Source of the DNA: JAMXLG01 sp963765935
GTDB taxonomy: Bacteria; Vulcanimicrobiota; Vulcanimicrobiia; Vulcanimicrobiales; Vulcanimicrobiaceae
Direction of reading: 5' to 3'
Assembly (NCBI GenBank): GCA_963765935.1
Contig: CAVXXX010000002.1
Location: 1-64,000 of the forward strand
Length of the DNA stretch: 64,000 nucleotides
Made by a program: the position numbers and the translations under genes
Notes under the pieces: generated by a model
Told to the model about the DNA's origin: nothing
Seen by the model: the letters and a program-made list of their open reading frames with translations, nothing else
Database searches by the model: none
Shown here: positions 51,787 through 62,136 of the stretch, in pieces
Numbering within the stretch: position 1 is the stretch's first letter
Layout: each line of letters begins with the position of its first letter

Positions 51787-52115
51787 CGGAAAAACTCGCG
51801 CAAATCGATGTTCACGAACATCGTGGGATACCGGTCGTTTCAATAGCCGGAGATATCGATCTTTCGAACGCTCACGAGCTTCGGGACGCCCTTCAACGGT
51901 TCGGCACACCCGCTGCCATCGCGATCGATATGGCCAAACTGATGTTCATCGATTCGACCGGTCTCAACGTCATCGCGCAATATGGGCGTACAATGCTGGA
52001 AAACGGCGGCAGGGTCTATTTGATCGTTACGCGTCCGCCATTGCGCAAAATTTTCGAGATTACGAGCCTCGATCAGCACTTCACCGTGTTGAAGTCGCTC
52101 GACGACCTTCCGTAG
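51783..52115 (+). CDS. STAS-domain anti-sigma factor antagonist
   Basis: A 110-residue single STAS domain of the SpoIIAA/RsbV type: VVSIAGDIDLSNAHELRDAL (about 19-38) and LMFIDSTGLNVIAQYGR (about 55-71), with the phosphorylatable Ser in DSTGLNV. It would release a sigma factor by binding an anti-sigma kinase when unphosphorylated. No RsbW-type kinase or PP2C phosphatase gene is adjacent; instead it is coupled (ATGA) to the winged-helix gene. 35-base 3' overlap with the convergent acyltransferase. Confidence 0.92.
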   Translation: MTEKLAQIDVHEHRGIPVVSIAGDIDLSNAHELRDALQRFGTPAAIAIDMAKLMFIDSTGLNVIAQYGRTMLENGGRVYLIVTRPPLRKIFEITSLDQHFTVLKSLDDLP

Positions 52116-52650
52116 TGCGATAGAGCGGGCGAGCGGGCACCCCGCCGACGAGCGTGCCCGGTTCGACGTCCTCCGTCACGACCGCACCGGCGGCAATCAC
52201 CGCATGATGGCCGACGCGAACTCCCGGCACAATGATTGCACCGGAGTAAATGAGGACATGGTCCTCGATCGTCACGGGTGCAACGTCGACGGGAAGCGGA
52301 AGCGTCTCCGTTTGCGAAAGCGGAATCGGGCGTCCTTGTTGCGTCGTGATGTGCACGTGCGCGCCCATGTGCACGTTGTTGCCGATCGTCAAGCCGCCAC
52401 CGCCCCACAACACAGAGTACGGACCGATTTCGACGTTATTGCCGATATGGATAAATCCGCGCCCGTCATTGACGGTACTCGGATTGAGGTACGCACCGTG
52501 ATCGATGAAAACATTCGAGCCGGCCGTGATGCGGTCCGCGCCTCGAACGAACGCGCCCTCGGCCATGACTACACCTGGGATGTGCGCGAACTCGCGGCGC
52601 CGCCGCAGAGCGTTTGCGAGCCGTCGTAGGGGGTTCATCGGCGTTATCAT
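52081..52650 (-). CDS. Hexapeptide-repeat acyltransferase
   Basis: A 189-residue left-handed beta-helix acyltransferase. Repeats include ITAGSNVFIDHGAYLNP, IHIGNNVEIGPYSVLW, LTIGNNVHMGAHVHITT and VTIEDHVLIYSGAIIVPGVRVGHHAVIAAGAVVTEDVEPGTLVGGVPARPL, with the catalytic His likely in MGAHVHI. The ending VGGVPARPL is typical of O-acetyltransferases acting on sugars or capsule. ATG at 52650 chosen, with 52638 possible. It lies next to the polysaccharide region and may modify its product (inference). Confidence 0.85.
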   Translation of the reverse strand: MITPMNPLRRLANALRRRREFAHIPGVVMAEGAFVRGADRITAGSNVFIDHGAYLNPSTVNDGRGFIHIGNNVEIGPYSVLWGGGGLTIGNNVHMGAHVHITTQQGRPIPLSQTETLPLPVDVAPVTIEDHVLIYSGAIIVPGVRVGHHAVIAAGAVVTEDVEPGTLVGGVPARPLYRTTEGRRATSTR

Positions 52651-52797
52651 CGCCGAATTCGCGTGTCCGTAAAAGTGCGCAACGCCCGAAACCAAGGGCC
52701 CGACCGTCCTAATGCTGTTGAGAGCGATGAGCCTGGTTGCCCAATAGAGCACCGACTAGGATATAAGCTGTCTGCTAGTTTTACTGGAGCTATTGCT

Positions 52798-53556
52798 ATG
52801 CGCGTCTCGCCCGCCCCACAGGCAGTTCTCCTTGGATTAATCGCGGTGGCTTTCGCCTCGTGCAGCAGTGGCGCGCCGGGATTTAATCCGCTGCCGCGCG
52901 CCGGAAATTCGGGAAGCCTGCGGCCCGAGGCTGCTGCGACCCTTGTTCCGTCGCCGCTTCCCTCCACGATCATCCTGCAACAGGGAAAAACGACCGGTCA
53001 GCCGGGAGCATTCACACCGCCGCGTGGCGATACGCCGAGCGGGGGTGCGGGACAGAGTGTCGACGGAATTTCGTGCCTCCAATACATGGTCGACAATCAG
53101 TTCCACGTCCACTCATTCGTCGGCATCCTCGTGAACGGCATGGAGCCGGCGATTCCAGATTCGATCGGCATGCATGGGCCAGGTCCCTTGGTTAACGGAT
53201 TCGTCAATTCCGCGCACTGCTTCTATCAAATTCACACGCACGACGCCAGCGGCATGGTTCACCAGGAAGCCGCATCAACCGTAACTGACTCGGGATCGCT
53301 TTTTACGCTCGGTAATTTCCTTGACATCTGGGGACAGACGCTGACGAGCAGCGGCTTTGGACCGTTCACGGGCATCGTTCAGGTCGACGTAGCGCGACCA
53401 CCCTTGCGCACGCTATACGTGAAGAATTACGCCGTATACACAGGCGACCCCAACCAGATACCGCTCTACTCCCACGAGGTCATCTGGATACAAGTAGGCC
53501 AGCCATATCGTGCTGCAAATCAGCTGCCGACCATTCGCTTCTATACGGAGTACTGA
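52798..53556 (+). CDS. Conserved lipoprotein with HxH and HTHD motifs
   Basis: A 252-residue exported protein: signal APQAVLLGLIAVAFASC with lipobox FASC (Cys about 22), then a low-complexity Pro/Ser/Gly linker (to about 85). The conserved domain has QFHVHSFVGILVNGMEPAIPDSIGMHGPG (about 100-128), CFYQIHTHDASGMVHQEA (about 139-156) and FTLGNFLDIWGQTL (about 170-183). The spaced His/Asp residues suggest a metal site; similar proteins occur in actinobacteria, without known function. GGAG nine bases before the ATG sets the start. A terminator follows. Confidence 0.75.
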   Translation: MRVSPAPQAVLLGLIAVAFASCSSGAPGFNPLPRAGNSGSLRPEAAATLVPSPLPSTIILQQGKTTGQPGAFTPPRGDTPSGGAGQSVDGISCLQYMVDNQFHVHSFVGILVNGMEPAIPDSIGMHGPGPLVNGFVNSAHCFYQIHTHDASGMVHQEAASTVTDSGSLFTLGNFLDIWGQTLTSSGFGPFTGIVQVDVARPPLRTLYVKNYAVYTGDPNQIPLYSHEVIWIQVGQPYRAANQLPTIRFYTEY

Positions 53557-53584
53557 GGCTGCCCGGCCTTCCAACATGCAAAGG

Positions 53585-53615
53585 CGCGCCGCGAACGTCC
53601 TTCGTGGCGCGTTTT
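53585..53615 (+). terminator. Rho-independent terminator after the HTHD lipoprotein
   Basis: CGCGCCGCGAA (53585-53595) pairs with TTCGTGGCGCG (53601-53611), one G-T pair, followed by TTTT. It separates the lipoprotein from the polysaccharide operon. Confidence 0.8.
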
Positions 53616-53712
53616 ACGTGCCCGATTGGGCCGGGGTCGACCGTCCCAATCGCGTTGAGCGGCCTGCAACTACCGAGGTATTTAAGCGGCGCCGTACCAT
53701 GGGGTCAATCGT

Positions 53713-55662
<1,950 letters not shown>

Positions 55663-55672
55663 GGGTTAAACT

Positions 55673-57010
55673 GTGATATCGTTGGAAACCTCGTCCCTAA
55701 CCGCAGACGAGCTGAAGAAGAAAATCGTCGAACGTACCGCACTTATCGGCGTCGTCGGCATCGGTTACGTCGGACTTCCCCTCGCGGTGGAAAAAGCCAA
55801 GGTAGGCTTCACGGTGATCGGATTCGATCGCAACCCTATTCGCGTCGATCAGGTGAACCAAGGGCTGAACTACATCCGCGATGTCGACGACAAAGAGCTC
55901 GCCGAGAACGTCGAGAACGGGAACCTGAGCGCGACGACGGATTTCAGCCACTTGGGACGTTGCGATTGCATCGTGATATGCGTTCCGACGCCGCTGACAG
56001 CGAATAAAGAGCCGGACATCTCGTACATCAACAACGTCGCACACGAGATCGTGAAATACATGCGCCCCGGGCAGCTCGTCAGTTTGGAGAGCACGACCTA
56101 TCCCGGCACGACGGAAGAAGTTCTACTGAAGATACTCTCGAAGTCGGGGCTCACCATCGGCGAAGACTTCTTCCTATCGTTCTCACCCGAGCGCGTCGAT
56201 CCCGGAAATGCGCGCTACACGACAAAGAACACAAACAAAGTCGTCGGCGGCGTGACGAGCACGTGCCTCGACGTCGCGATGTGCTTTTATCAACAGACGA
56301 TCATCAACGTTGTCGCGGTTAACTCAACGAAAGTCGCCGAGATGACGAAGGTCTTCGAAAATACGTTCCGCGCCGTCAATATTGCCCTCGTGAACGAGAT
56401 GGCATTACTTTGTGACCGTCTCGGGATTAGCGTGTGGGAAGTAATCGATGCCGCAGCGACCAAGCCGTTCGGTATCATGCGTTTCGAGCCCGGTCCAGGT
56501 GTCGGCGGTCACTGCATTCCGCTCGATCCGTTCTATCTCGCCTGGAAGGCGCGCGAGTACGACATGAACGTGCGCTTCATCGAGCTCGCCGGCGAGATCA
56601 ATTGGACGATGCCGTACTTCGTCCGCGAGAAGGTTCTACGTGCGCTCAACGAGGCGGGCAAGTCGATCAAGGGCGCGGATATTTTCGCGCTGGGCGTCGC
56701 GTATAAGAAAGACATTGAAGACTGGCGCGAATCCCCGGCGTTGAAAGTGCTCGAACTCTTGAAGCGTGACGGCGCTCGAGTAAATTTCCACGATCCGCAT
56801 GTCCCGAACTTCGTGGATGAACACGGCGAGAGCTGGCACTCGCTCCCGCTCTCGCAGGAGATGCTCGAACGCGCTGACTGCGTCGTCATCCTCACAGATC
56901 ACACTTCGATCGACTACGCGGCCGTGTGCAACTCGGCGAAGGCATTAGTAGACACGCGTAATGCGACACGCAATGTGGTGGGCCGCCGGGAGAACGTGAC
57001 GCTATTATGA
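55673..57010 (+). CDS. wbpA: UDP-N-acetylglucosamine 6-dehydrogenase (WbpA-like)
   Basis: NAD-dependent oxidation of a UDP-HexNAc to the uronic acid. 445 residues. Dinucleotide motif GIGYVGLPLAVEKAKVGFTVIGFDRN, VPTPLTANKEPD, LESTTYPGTTEEVLL and SFSPERVDPGN, with the catalytic Cys in PGVGGHCIPLDPFYLAWKA (about 282) and DWRESPALKVLELL in the C-terminal domain. UDP-GlcNAc as substrate is inferred from the WbpB/D/E/I genes that follow. GTG at 55673, 10 bases after the preceding gene; the stop overlaps the next ATG by four bases. Confidence 0.9.
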   Translation: MISLETSSLTADELKKKIVERTALIGVVGIGYVGLPLAVEKAKVGFTVIGFDRNPIRVDQVNQGLNYIRDVDDKELAENVENGNLSATTDFSHLGRCDCIVICVPTPLTANKEPDISYINNVAHEIVKYMRPGQLVSLESTTYPGTTEEVLLKILSKSGLTIGEDFFLSFSPERVDPGNARYTTKNTNKVVGGVTSTCLDVAMCFYQQTIINVVAVNSTKVAEMTKVFENTFRAVNIALVNEMALLCDRLGISVWEVIDAAATKPFGIMRFEPGPGVGGHCIPLDPFYLAWKAREYDMNVRFIELAGEINWTMPYFVREKVLRALNEAGKSIKGADIFALGVAYKKDIEDWRESPALKVLELLKRDGARVNFHDPHVPNFVDEHGESWHSLPLSQEMLERADCVVILTDHTSIDYAAVCNSAKALVDTRNATRNVVGRRENVTLL

Positions 57011-57999
57011 TGATGGGTGCACCACGTGTCGGTGTCGTCGGCGCAGGCTATTGGGGCGCGAACTTGGTTCGCGTGTGCGAGGAATTGGGAGTGCTCGATT
57101 CCGTCTGCGACGCGAACCCCGCAATTCTTGAGTCCACACGTAAGAAGCATCCGTCGGTCGATGTGGAGAGCGATTTCCGCGCGTTGTTGAGGCGCCCGAT
57201 TGAAGGCGTCATCATCGCAGCACCGGTCGCGGTGCATGCGACCCTCGCGCTTGAAGCGATCGCAGCGGGCAAGCATGTTTTCGTCGAAAAACCGCTTGCA
57301 ATGACGGCGGAAGAAGCCCAGCAGATCGGCGCGGCAGCCAAAGAGGCGCGCGTGCAAGTCATGACGGGACACGTGCTCCTCTATCATCCCGCAGTCCGGC
57401 GCCTGTTGCGTTTGGTCAACGAAGGCGCGATTGGAGCGATACGGCACATCCGTTCGCGGCGTCTTTCGTTCGGAAGGGTTCGCTCGCACGAAAATGTTTG
57501 GTGGAGCTTCGCTCCGCATGATATCGCCCTCGTTCTTGAAATCTTCAAACGCGAACGACCCGAACGCGTTCGCGGGTCGCTCTTGAAGTTCGTGCGTCCG
57601 AACATTGCGGATTTCGCGTATGCAGACTTGTTTTTTAAGAACGGAAGGACGGCTCACATTGAAGTGAGCTGGCTCGATCCCGACAAAACCGCTCGCCTCG
57701 ATGTCTTCGGACAGACGGGCGTTATCACGCTTATCGATTCGCGTAACGGCGCACTGTTAACGTTAACGCCCTGTGGCGATCGTCCCGATGGAAACGGGAA
57801 TGTGGAGCTGTGGCGCGACGAACCGCAGACCGTTCCGTTCGATTCCGGTGAACCGCTCAAGCTCGAAATTCAGGCGTTCATTCGCGCCATCACCGAGGGC
57901 ATCGTACCGATCACCGACGGCGAAGAAGGCATGCAAGTCGTCGAAGTACTTAGCATGCTGGGATCGCAATCAACGCATCCAATGGAGGCTATCGTTTGA
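57007..57999 (+). CDS. wbpB: Gfo/Idh/MocA oxidoreductase, UDP-GlcNAcA 3-dehydrogenase (WbpB-like)
   Basis: Oxidises C3 of UDP-GlcNAcA to the 3-keto sugar, working with the aminotransferase. 330 residues. N-terminal GVVGAGYWGANLVRVCEELG (Rossmann), VFVEKPLAMTAEEAQQI with the catalytic-region Lys (about 97), MTGHVLLYHPAVRRLLRLV and ENVWWSFAPHDIALVLEI with conserved His/Asp. Overlaps its neighbours by four bases on both sides. Name based on gene order; other 3-keto sugar chemistry is possible. Confidence 0.85.
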   Translation: MMMGAPRVGVVGAGYWGANLVRVCEELGVLDSVCDANPAILESTRKKHPSVDVESDFRALLRRPIEGVIIAAPVAVHATLALEAIAAGKHVFVEKPLAMTAEEAQQIGAAAKEARVQVMTGHVLLYHPAVRRLLRLVNEGAIGAIRHIRSRRLSFGRVRSHENVWWSFAPHDIALVLEIFKRERPERVRGSLLKFVRPNIADFAYADLFFKNGRTAHIEVSWLDPDKTARLDVFGQTGVITLIDSRNGALLTLTPCGDRPDGNGNVELWRDEPQTVPFDSGEPLKLEIQAFIRAITEGIVPITDGEEGMQVVEVLSMLGSQSTHPMEAIV

Positions 58000-58592
58000 C
58001 CGTCATCGACAAGACCGAACGCAAGTATTTCATCCACGAGTCGTCCTATGTCGACGAGCCGTGCGCGATCGGAGAGGGGACGAAGATCTGGCATTTCAGC
58101 CATATCATGCGAAACAGCACGATTGGAGAGAACTGCTCGATCGGACAGAACGTCGTCATCTCGCCGCGCGTAACGATCGGCAACAACGTCAAGATCCAAA
58201 ACAACGTGTCGGTGTACGAAGGCGTCGTGCTGGAAGATGAGGTGTTCTGCGGACCGAGCATGGTCTTCACCAATGTGACGACACCCCGCTCCGGTACACC
58301 GCGCAACACGTCCGGCGACTACGCTCCCACGCTCGTAAGGCGAGGGGCGTCGATCGGCGCCAACGCTACCATCGTTTGCGGTAACACCTTGGGAGAATAC
58401 GCATTTGTAGGTGCCGGTTCGGTCGTTACGAAGGACGTTCCAGCCTACGCCATGGTCTACGGAAATCCGGCACGCATTCGTGGGTACGCGTGCGAATGCG
58501 GCGTCAAACTCGAGTTCAAAAGCGACCGTGCCGCTTGCACGGAGTGTGATCGCCGTTACGAGAAGTCCGGCGACATCGTGCGAAAGGTCTAG
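57996..58592 (+). CDS. wbpD: UDP-GlcNAc3NA N-acetyltransferase (WbpD/WlbB-like)
   Basis: Hexapeptide-repeat enzyme that acetylates the 3-amino group. 198 residues: KIWHFSHIMRNSTIGENCSIGQNVVISPRVTIGNN-type helix turns, FCGPSMVFTNVTTPRS, ASIGANATIVCGNTLGEYAFVGAGSVVTKDVPAYAMVYGNPARIRGY, and an extra C-terminal knob with CECG and CTECD, a possible small zinc site. TTG start overlapping the preceding stop (TTGA). Length and motif order match WbpD. Confidence 0.9.
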   Translation: MTVIDKTERKYFIHESSYVDEPCAIGEGTKIWHFSHIMRNSTIGENCSIGQNVVISPRVTIGNNVKIQNNVSVYEGVVLEDEVFCGPSMVFTNVTTPRSGTPRNTSGDYAPTLVRRGASIGANATIVCGNTLGEYAFVGAGSVVTKDVPAYAMVYGNPARIRGYACECGVKLEFKSDRAACTECDRRYEKSGDIVRKV

Positions 58593-58599
58593 CAGCATC

Positions 58600-59706
58600 G
58601 TGATCCCGATTTTGGATCTCACCGAGCAGTTTCAATCGATCCGTCCGGACGTTCTTATGGCGGTCGAAAAAGTGCTCGAGGGCGGCGTGTACATCAACGG
58701 CCCGAACGTGAAGGCCCTCGAAGAGGAGATCGCATCGTACGTCGGGACGGCGCACGCGGTCGGATTGAATTCCGGAACCGACGCGCTCCACCTCGCGTTA
58801 CGCGCGCTCGATATCGGCCCGGGCGATGAAGTGATCACGACACCGTTCACGTTCGTTGCAACGACGGAAGCGATCGGTATTGTCGGCGCGACTCCGGTCT
58901 TCGTCGATATCGATCCTCGGACGTACAACATCGATCCGGGTGCGATTCGCGCGGCGATCACGCCGCGGACGAAGGCGATTCTGCCGATCCATCTCTACGG
59001 ATTACCGGCACCAATGGGCGAGATCATGGCGCTTGCGAAGCAATATCATCTGGCCGTCATCGAAGATTGCGCTCAGGCGATCGGCGCGGAGATCGACGGA
59101 AGGCGTGTCGGCTCCTTCGGCGATGTCGGCTGCTTCAGTTTCTTCCCGTCGAAGAACCTTGGTGCATACGGCGACGGCGGTATGGCCACGACGAACGATG
59201 CGCAGATCGCAGCGCGTTTGCGCAGCCTGCGCGCGCACGGCGGCCGCGTGAAGTATCATCACGAGGAGCTCGGCGTTAATAGTCGGCTCGATGAACTGCA
59301 AGCGGCGATCCTGCGCGTTAAACTTCCGCATCTCGAGTCGTGGATTTTCGCGCGCCGCGCGCATGCTGCTTGGTACGGTGGATGTCTCTCGTCGGCAGTT
59401 GCCGTTCCGCACGAAACTCCCGAAACGCGACATGTGTACCATCAGTTCACCGTACGCGTTCGCAATCGCGACGAGGTGCAGCGCCGTTTGAAAGACTCCG
59501 GAGTTCAAACGATGGTGTACTACCCCGTTCCGCTGCATCTGCAAAAAGTCCATGCTGGAATGGGTCTCGGCCAAAGCGCATTCCCGCACTCGGAGCTCGC
59601 TGCGGAAGAAGTACTTTCGCTGCCGATGTTCCCCGAATTACGTGAGGACCAGCGGGAACGCGTTGCGGAGACGCTGATCGCCGCGCTTGAACCGGTGCCG
59701 GCATAA
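58600..59706 (+). CDS. wbpE: DegT/DnrJ/EryC1/StrS aminotransferase (WbpE-like)
   Basis: PLP enzyme transferring an amino group to the 3-keto sugar. 368 residues. GTDALHLALRALDIGPGDEVITTPFTFVAT (cofactor loop), VFVDIDPRTYNIDP, IPIHLYGLPAPM, VIEDCAQAIGAEI, the Schiff-base Lys in FSFFPSKNLGAYGDGG (about 185), LGVNSRLDELQAAIL and VYYPVPLHLQ near the end. GTG at 58600 chosen; longer upstream frames run inside wbpD in another register. Shares one base with wbpI (TAATG). Confidence 0.92.
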   Translation: MIPILDLTEQFQSIRPDVLMAVEKVLEGGVYINGPNVKALEEEIASYVGTAHAVGLNSGTDALHLALRALDIGPGDEVITTPFTFVATTEAIGIVGATPVFVDIDPRTYNIDPGAIRAAITPRTKAILPIHLYGLPAPMGEIMALAKQYHLAVIEDCAQAIGAEIDGRRVGSFGDVGCFSFFPSKNLGAYGDGGMATTNDAQIAARLRSLRAHGGRVKYHHEELGVNSRLDELQAAILRVKLPHLESWIFARRAHAAWYGGCLSSAVAVPHETPETRHVYHQFTVRVRNRDEVQRRLKDSGVQTMVYYPVPLHLQKVHAGMGLGQSAFPHSELAAEEVLSLPMFPELREDQRERVAETLIAALEPVPA

Positions 59707-60797
59707 TGCGCGTTCTAAGCGTCGTCGGAGCACGTCCTCAATTCGTGAAAGCTGCCCTACTCTCGAGAGAGTTCGCGGCCCGCGGAATCGAGGAGCTAAT
59801 CGTTCATACGGGGCAGCATTACGACAACCGCATGAGCGGCGTGTTCTTTGACGAGCTGGCGTTGCCGGCGCCCAAGTACCACTTGGGGGTCGGCAGCGCT
59901 TCGCACGGCGCGCAAACCGGCGAAATTATGAAGCGGCTCGATCCGGTCGTCGACGACGAGAGGCCGGATTGGCTCTTGGTCTACGGTGACACGAACAGTA
60001 CGCTCGCGGGTGCGCTGGTCGGCGCGAAACTCCGAATACCCACTGCGCACGTAGAAGCGGGACTGCGATCGTTCAATCGCGAGATGCCCGAAGAGATCAA
60101 TCGAATTGTCGCGGATCGCGTAAGTGATTTGCTTCTTGCCCCAACAAAAAGCGCAGCCGAGCAGTTGCGCGCGGAGGGCAACGACGGGACGATTGAAATC
60201 GTGGGCGACTTAATGGTTGACCTCGCCCTGGAGGCGTCACAGCGACTGCCTGAGGAGCCAGGGATTTTAACGCATTTGCACCTGACACGTGGATCGTACG
60301 CAGTAGCGACGATTCATCGTGCTGCGAACACGGACGATCCAATTGTGTTTCAATCCCTCGTCGAAGGCATGCGTTCGACGCAATTACCGGTCGTGTTTCC
60401 AGTTCATCCACGGACGAAGCCGCTCGTGGAGCGCTTCGCCGTGGGACGAAATGATAACATTATCGTCTGCGAGCCGTTGCCTTATCTCGAGATGCTGGCG
60501 CTCGTGTCTCGCGCACGGGTGGTGATGACGGATTCCGGTGGCCTTCAAAAAGAAGCAATCGTGCTGGGAGTGCCCTGTGTTACGCTACGCAACGAGACGG
60601 AATGGACGGAGACGCTCGACGAGCGCTGGAACGTCGTCGTGGGATGTGATCCGGGAAGAATAGCCGCTGCCGCAGCGCGCCCAATCCCAAGGCGAAAGAT
60701 TCAGCCTTTTGGCGACGGCAAGAGCGCACGTCATATCGTAGAAGCAATGTTGCGGCACGGGAAGAATCAACGCGAACGTTCCGTACTTGCAGGCTAG
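59706..60797 (+). CDS. wbpI: Non-hydrolysing UDP-GlcNAc 2-epimerase family (WbpI-like)
   Basis: 363 residues of the WecB/WbpI fold. LSVVGARPQFVKAALLSRE, VHTGQHYDNRMSGVFFDEL (about 35), LVYGDTNSTLAGALVGAKL, VEAGLRSFNREMPEEINRIVADRVSDLLLAPT (about 115), ATIHRAANTD and TDSGGLQKEAIVLGVPCVTLRNETEW. In this operon the likely reaction is C2 epimerisation of UDP-GlcNAc3NAcA to UDP-ManNAc3NAcA, completing the sugar nucleotide; ordinary UDP-GlcNAc epimerase activity is the alternative. Confidence 0.9.
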   Translation: MRVLSVVGARPQFVKAALLSREFAARGIEELIVHTGQHYDNRMSGVFFDELALPAPKYHLGVGSASHGAQTGEIMKRLDPVVDDERPDWLLVYGDTNSTLAGALVGAKLRIPTAHVEAGLRSFNREMPEEINRIVADRVSDLLLAPTKSAAEQLRAEGNDGTIEIVGDLMVDLALEASQRLPEEPGILTHLHLTRGSYAVATIHRAANTDDPIVFQSLVEGMRSTQLPVVFPVHPRTKPLVERFAVGRNDNIIVCEPLPYLEMLALVSRARVVMTDSGGLQKEAIVLGVPCVTLRNETEWTETLDERWNVVVGCDPGRIAAAAARPIPRRKIQPFGDGKSARHIVEAMLRHGKNQRERSVLAG

Positions 60798-60806
60798 GAG
60801 CACGCC

Positions 60807-62120
60807 GTGAAGCGTGTCCTACTGCTGACCTATCATGTACCACCGCGCGCCGCCATTGCATCCGTTCGGATGGGACAAATCATTTCGCTGCTTCCGCGCT
60901 ACGGTTGGGAGATTGTCCCCGTTACACCTGATCTCGGCGACGTCGAATACGGCGACAGTGTTCACACGACCGCATTGACCGATTTTAAAGCGCCGTTCCG
61001 GCGGCTCCTTGGTGTGAAGAACGGTGAGACGACACAAGCGCGGCTGGGTCTCCAACGCAGTCAAGCCGATGCGCTTCGACCCGCGGCACCTGCAAAGGAT
61101 GCGGGACTCAAGCGGCGAGTGTTCTGGTACGGTTACGTGGCATCGCAGTTTGCGAACACGCGCTTCGGCTGGTTGCGGCCGGGGGCGACGACGACGAGGC
61201 AGGTTCTCTCGCAGCAGCGATTCGACGTTATACTCTCGAGCTCGCCGCCGTCGGCGACGCATCTCGTGGCTGCACGAGTTCACGGGAGCATTCCATGGGT
61301 TGCGGATCTTCGCGACCCTTGGTATCGCAACGACGAAGCCGCTTTTCCCGAGCCGTTTTCATCGATCGACCGCATGATGGAACCGCGCGTTCTGCACAGC
61401 GCGTCGGCGCTTACGGTGATTTCGGAGCCGCTCGCCGAGGAATTGCGTGGTCGCCACGTCGGCAAACCGATTTATTCGATTCCAAACGCATTCTCCGCCG
61501 CTGAATGGGACGCTATTCCTTTCGAAGAGCCGCAACAGGCGACGTTCGTCCACGCAGGTCAGCTCTACGAAGGTGCGCGTGATCCGCGGCCGTTCTTTGC
61601 AGCCCTAAAGACACTGCTCGAGGCAGGCGCGATCTCACGTAGTGAAGTCGGCGTCGATTTTTACGGCCCCTCGAGTGATTGGTTACGGTTAGAGATCGAT
61701 CGGTTCGCATTGCACGACGTCGTACATCTGCGCGGTATGATCGAACGCGAGCAGATCCTTCGAATCGAGCGTAGTGCGACGCGCCTGTTGATGTTTTTGT
61801 GGGACGGTCCACACGAGCGCGGCACATTCACCGGCAAGCTTTTCGAATATTTGGGAGCTCGCAGAAAGATCATCGCCGTGGGCGGACCGCCCGAAATGGT
61901 GATCGACGATGCGCTGGAACGTACGGGTGCCGGGAAACGTTATCGCAACGAATCGATGCTTCAAGCCGCAATTTTAGAAGCTGTTCAAGAGTGGCGAAGC
62001 GGCAGAAGCGCTATCGTGGACAGTGATGCCGTGGCGCCGTTCGAAAGCAATCATCTTGCGCGCCGGTTCGCGCAAGTCTTCGACGACGTGACCGCCACTC
62101 GCATCGTAGCAACGTCATAG
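60807..62120 (+). CDS. GT-B glycosyltransferase
   Basis: A 437-residue glycosyltransferase (group 1-like). N-terminal LLLTYHVPPRAAIASVRMGQIISLLPRYGWEIVPVTP, VILSSSPPSATHLVAARVHGSIPWVADLRDPW (about 140-172), ALTVISEPLAEELRG, FVHAGQLYEGARDPRPFFAAL (about 245), VHLRGMIEREQILRIERSA and GTFTGKLFEYLGARRKIIAVGG with an E-x(7)-E-like region. Acts on the cytosolic face; sugar and acceptor unknown, but placement suggests transfer in synthesis of the ManNAc3NAcA-type polysaccharide. GTG at 60807 with AGGAG upstream. Confidence 0.85.
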   Translation: MKRVLLLTYHVPPRAAIASVRMGQIISLLPRYGWEIVPVTPDLGDVEYGDSVHTTALTDFKAPFRRLLGVKNGETTQARLGLQRSQADALRPAAPAKDAGLKRRVFWYGYVASQFANTRFGWLRPGATTTRQVLSQQRFDVILSSSPPSATHLVAARVHGSIPWVADLRDPWYRNDEAAFPEPFSSIDRMMEPRVLHSASALTVISEPLAEELRGRHVGKPIYSIPNAFSAAEWDAIPFEEPQQATFVHAGQLYEGARDPRPFFAALKTLLEAGAISRSEVGVDFYGPSSDWLRLEIDRFALHDVVHLRGMIEREQILRIERSATRLLMFLWDGPHERGTFTGKLFEYLGARRKIIAVGGPPEMVIDDALERTGAGKRYRNESMLQAAILEAVQEWRSGRSAIVDSDAVAPFESNHLARRFAQVFDDVTATRIVATS

Positions 62121-62136
62121 TTTTGGGGGAAATCTG

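Noticed and set aside
57753..57768. Repeat GTTAACGTTAACG in the wbpB gene
   Set aside because: It is a short local repeat within coding sequence and gives normal codons; no sign of a regulatory role.
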